Positions 13,757 to 14,782 of a stretch of DNA of 14,782 nucleotides are shown piece by piece. The first letter of the stretch is position 1; every line of letters starts with the position of its first letter. Below the pieces are notes generated by a model. That model was not told the origin of the DNA. It made no database searches and saw nothing but the letters and a program-made list of their open reading frames with translations. A program made the translations under genes and the position numbers. Source of the DNA: Pseudonocardiales bacterium (GTDB taxonomy: Bacteria > Actinomycetota > Actinomycetes > Mycobacteriales > Jatrophihabitantaceae); NCBI GenBank assembly GCA_025465405.1, contig JAODNL010000190.1:1-14782 (forward strand), in the 5' to 3' direction.

Positions 13757-14782
13757 CGCATGCTCCCGCCGTAGACGCGGTTGGCCCATCTCTCCGCGCG
13801 TGCGACGACCGCATACATCGCGACCGACACCAGCGTGATGATCACGACCGCTGACCAGAGCTTGTCGTACTTCGACTGCACCGCCGAGTTCGAGAGGATG
13901 AACCCAACGCCCTGACCGGTGGCAAGGTATTCGGCCACGAGCACGCCCATCAGCGCTCCGGGCAGTCCGAGCCGCGCGGCGGCGAAGATCTTCGGTAGCG
14001 CCGCCGGCGTGCGCAGCTTGCGGACCTGGGTCAGCTCGGAGGCGTTGAGGTACTTGAAGACGTCGCTCGCGCTCGGCGGTACGTCACGCAGGCCGGCCGC
14101 CATCAGGACGACGGAGGGGAAGAACGTGACGAGGACGGCGACGACGACCGATGCCGTCATCCCGCGTCCGAGCACCACGACGATCAGTGGCGTCATCGCC
14201 TGTAGCGGAACGGCTTGGAGCACCATCGCGAAGGTCATCAGCAGTGCCTGCAGGCTCTTGGACCAGAGGAACGCCGCCGCCGCGACGTAGGCGATCACCA
14301 GGCCCAGCGCCGCGCCGATGAGCGTGGCGGGCAGGGTCTGACCGAGCGCGTGGAACAAGTCGGAGCGGTCCGCGCCGCCGGCCTGGTCGTCGACGAACAG
14401 GAATCGATAGACGTCGTGCGGGGTCTTACCGAAGTAGCTGTTGACGTTCAGCAGCTTGAGGCCGAGCGACCATCCGCCGAAGACGATGCCGATTGAGCCC
14501 ACCCAGAGCAGCAGCCGGACCGGCCATGGATAGGACGTGGCGGCCATGTCGTCAGAGACGGTGGCGGTACGCAGCTGCAGCGGCTGCCCTTTCGCGAGCT
14601 GCCGCTGCAGCAGGCCGATGGCAAGGAAGCCGAGCGTGCCGAGCAGCGTCGCGATGACGCCGACCCCCCAGGTGCGTTCAGGATTGAACTGCGCGAGCGA
14701 GTTCATCATGAACACACCGAGCCCGCTCGTGCCGCCGGCGAACTCGCCGAGGATCGCGCCGAGGACCGCGGCCGGGAAGGCG
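13753..14782 (-). CDS. Fused two-domain NitT/TauT-type ABC transporter permease (5' partial)
   Basis: The frame is open across the right edge, so the ATG at 14715 is internal. The first visible residues, AFPAAVLGAILGEFAGG then GLGVFMMNSL, are the end of one SsuC/TauC-type permease domain (the region after the EAA loop) plus its last membrane segment. A hydrophilic linker (about residues 65-85 of the visible part) leads to a second complete permease domain with five or six membrane segments. Its EAA-like loop reads LTQVRKLRTPAALPKIFAAA, followed by VAEYLATGQGVGFIL. Such permeases import sulfonates, nitrate, pyrimidine precursors and similar small solutes with a lipoprotein binding protein and an ATPase, which should lie just upstream beyond the window. 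Stop overlap with the FAD subunit links import to the hydroxylase. Confidence 0.88.
   Translation of the reverse strand, partial: AFPAAVLGAILGEFAGGTSGLGVFMMNSLAQFNPERTWGVGVIATLLGTLGFLAIGLLQRQLAKGQPLQLRTATVSDDMAATSYPWPVRLLLWVGSIGIVFGGWSLGLKLLNVNSYFGKTPHDVYRFLFVDDQAGGADRSDLFHALGQTLPATLIGAALGLVIAYVAAAAFLWSKSLQALLMTFAMVLQAVPLQAMTPLIVVVLGRGMTASVVVAVLVTFFPSVVLMAAGLRDVPPSASDVFKYLNASELTQVRKLRTPAALPKIFAAARLGLPGALMGVLVAEYLATGQGVGFILSNSAVQSKYDKLWSAVVIITLVSVAMYAVVARAERWANRVYGGSMR

Overview
The window is high-GC DNA with GC-rich third codon positions, GTG starts and dense overlapping reading frames. This fits an actinomycete chromosome, but nothing here fixes the genus. No IS element, tRNA, rRNA, integrase or CRISPR array is visible.

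Left half (1-7746): unlinked housekeeping and accessory genes. The 3' part of a class V PLP-dependent aminotransferase (+, cut by the window edge) converges on a two-gene minus-strand operon: a TetR regulator overlapping by ATGA a hemerythrin-HHE/SRPBCC fusion. A long imperfect inverted repeat lies between the convergent genes. Then come a gene-poor stretch with one doubtful small ORF, a YjbR/MmcQ-like gene with a leaderless-looking promoter (+), a short GreA/GreB-type protein (-), a possible 51-residue ORF (-), a polytopic GT87/GT-C-like membrane protein with a recognisable promoter and operator-like palindrome (-), a small lipoprotein (-), an AHSA1-type SRPBCC protein (-) and, divergently, a small protein that looks like tail or contractile-injection-system accessory proteins (+).

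Right half (7739-14782): one compact minus-strand operon that enters from beyond the right edge. Order of transcription: a fused two-domain NitT/TauT-type ABC permease (partial), molybdenum-hydroxylase FAD subunit, small cupin, RidA-family protein, molybdenum-hydroxylase [2Fe-2S] subunit, molybdenum-hydroxylase Mo-cofactor subunit, and a cytosolic gamma-glutamyltransferase-like amidohydrolase. Every junction is an overlap or a 2-nt gap (ATGA, TGATG, GTGA, 8 bp, 2 nt, ATGA). This suggests one import-and-catabolise pathway for a nitrogen-containing, probably heterocyclic, compound: uptake, hydroxylation, removal of a reactive imine/enamine, then hydrolysis of an amide. The substrate cannot be read from the sequence.

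The most notable observations are this operon; a Trp at a canonical cysteine ligand of the plant-type [2Fe-2S] cluster in the small subunit; the permease fusion at the right edge; and several structured intergenic sequences.
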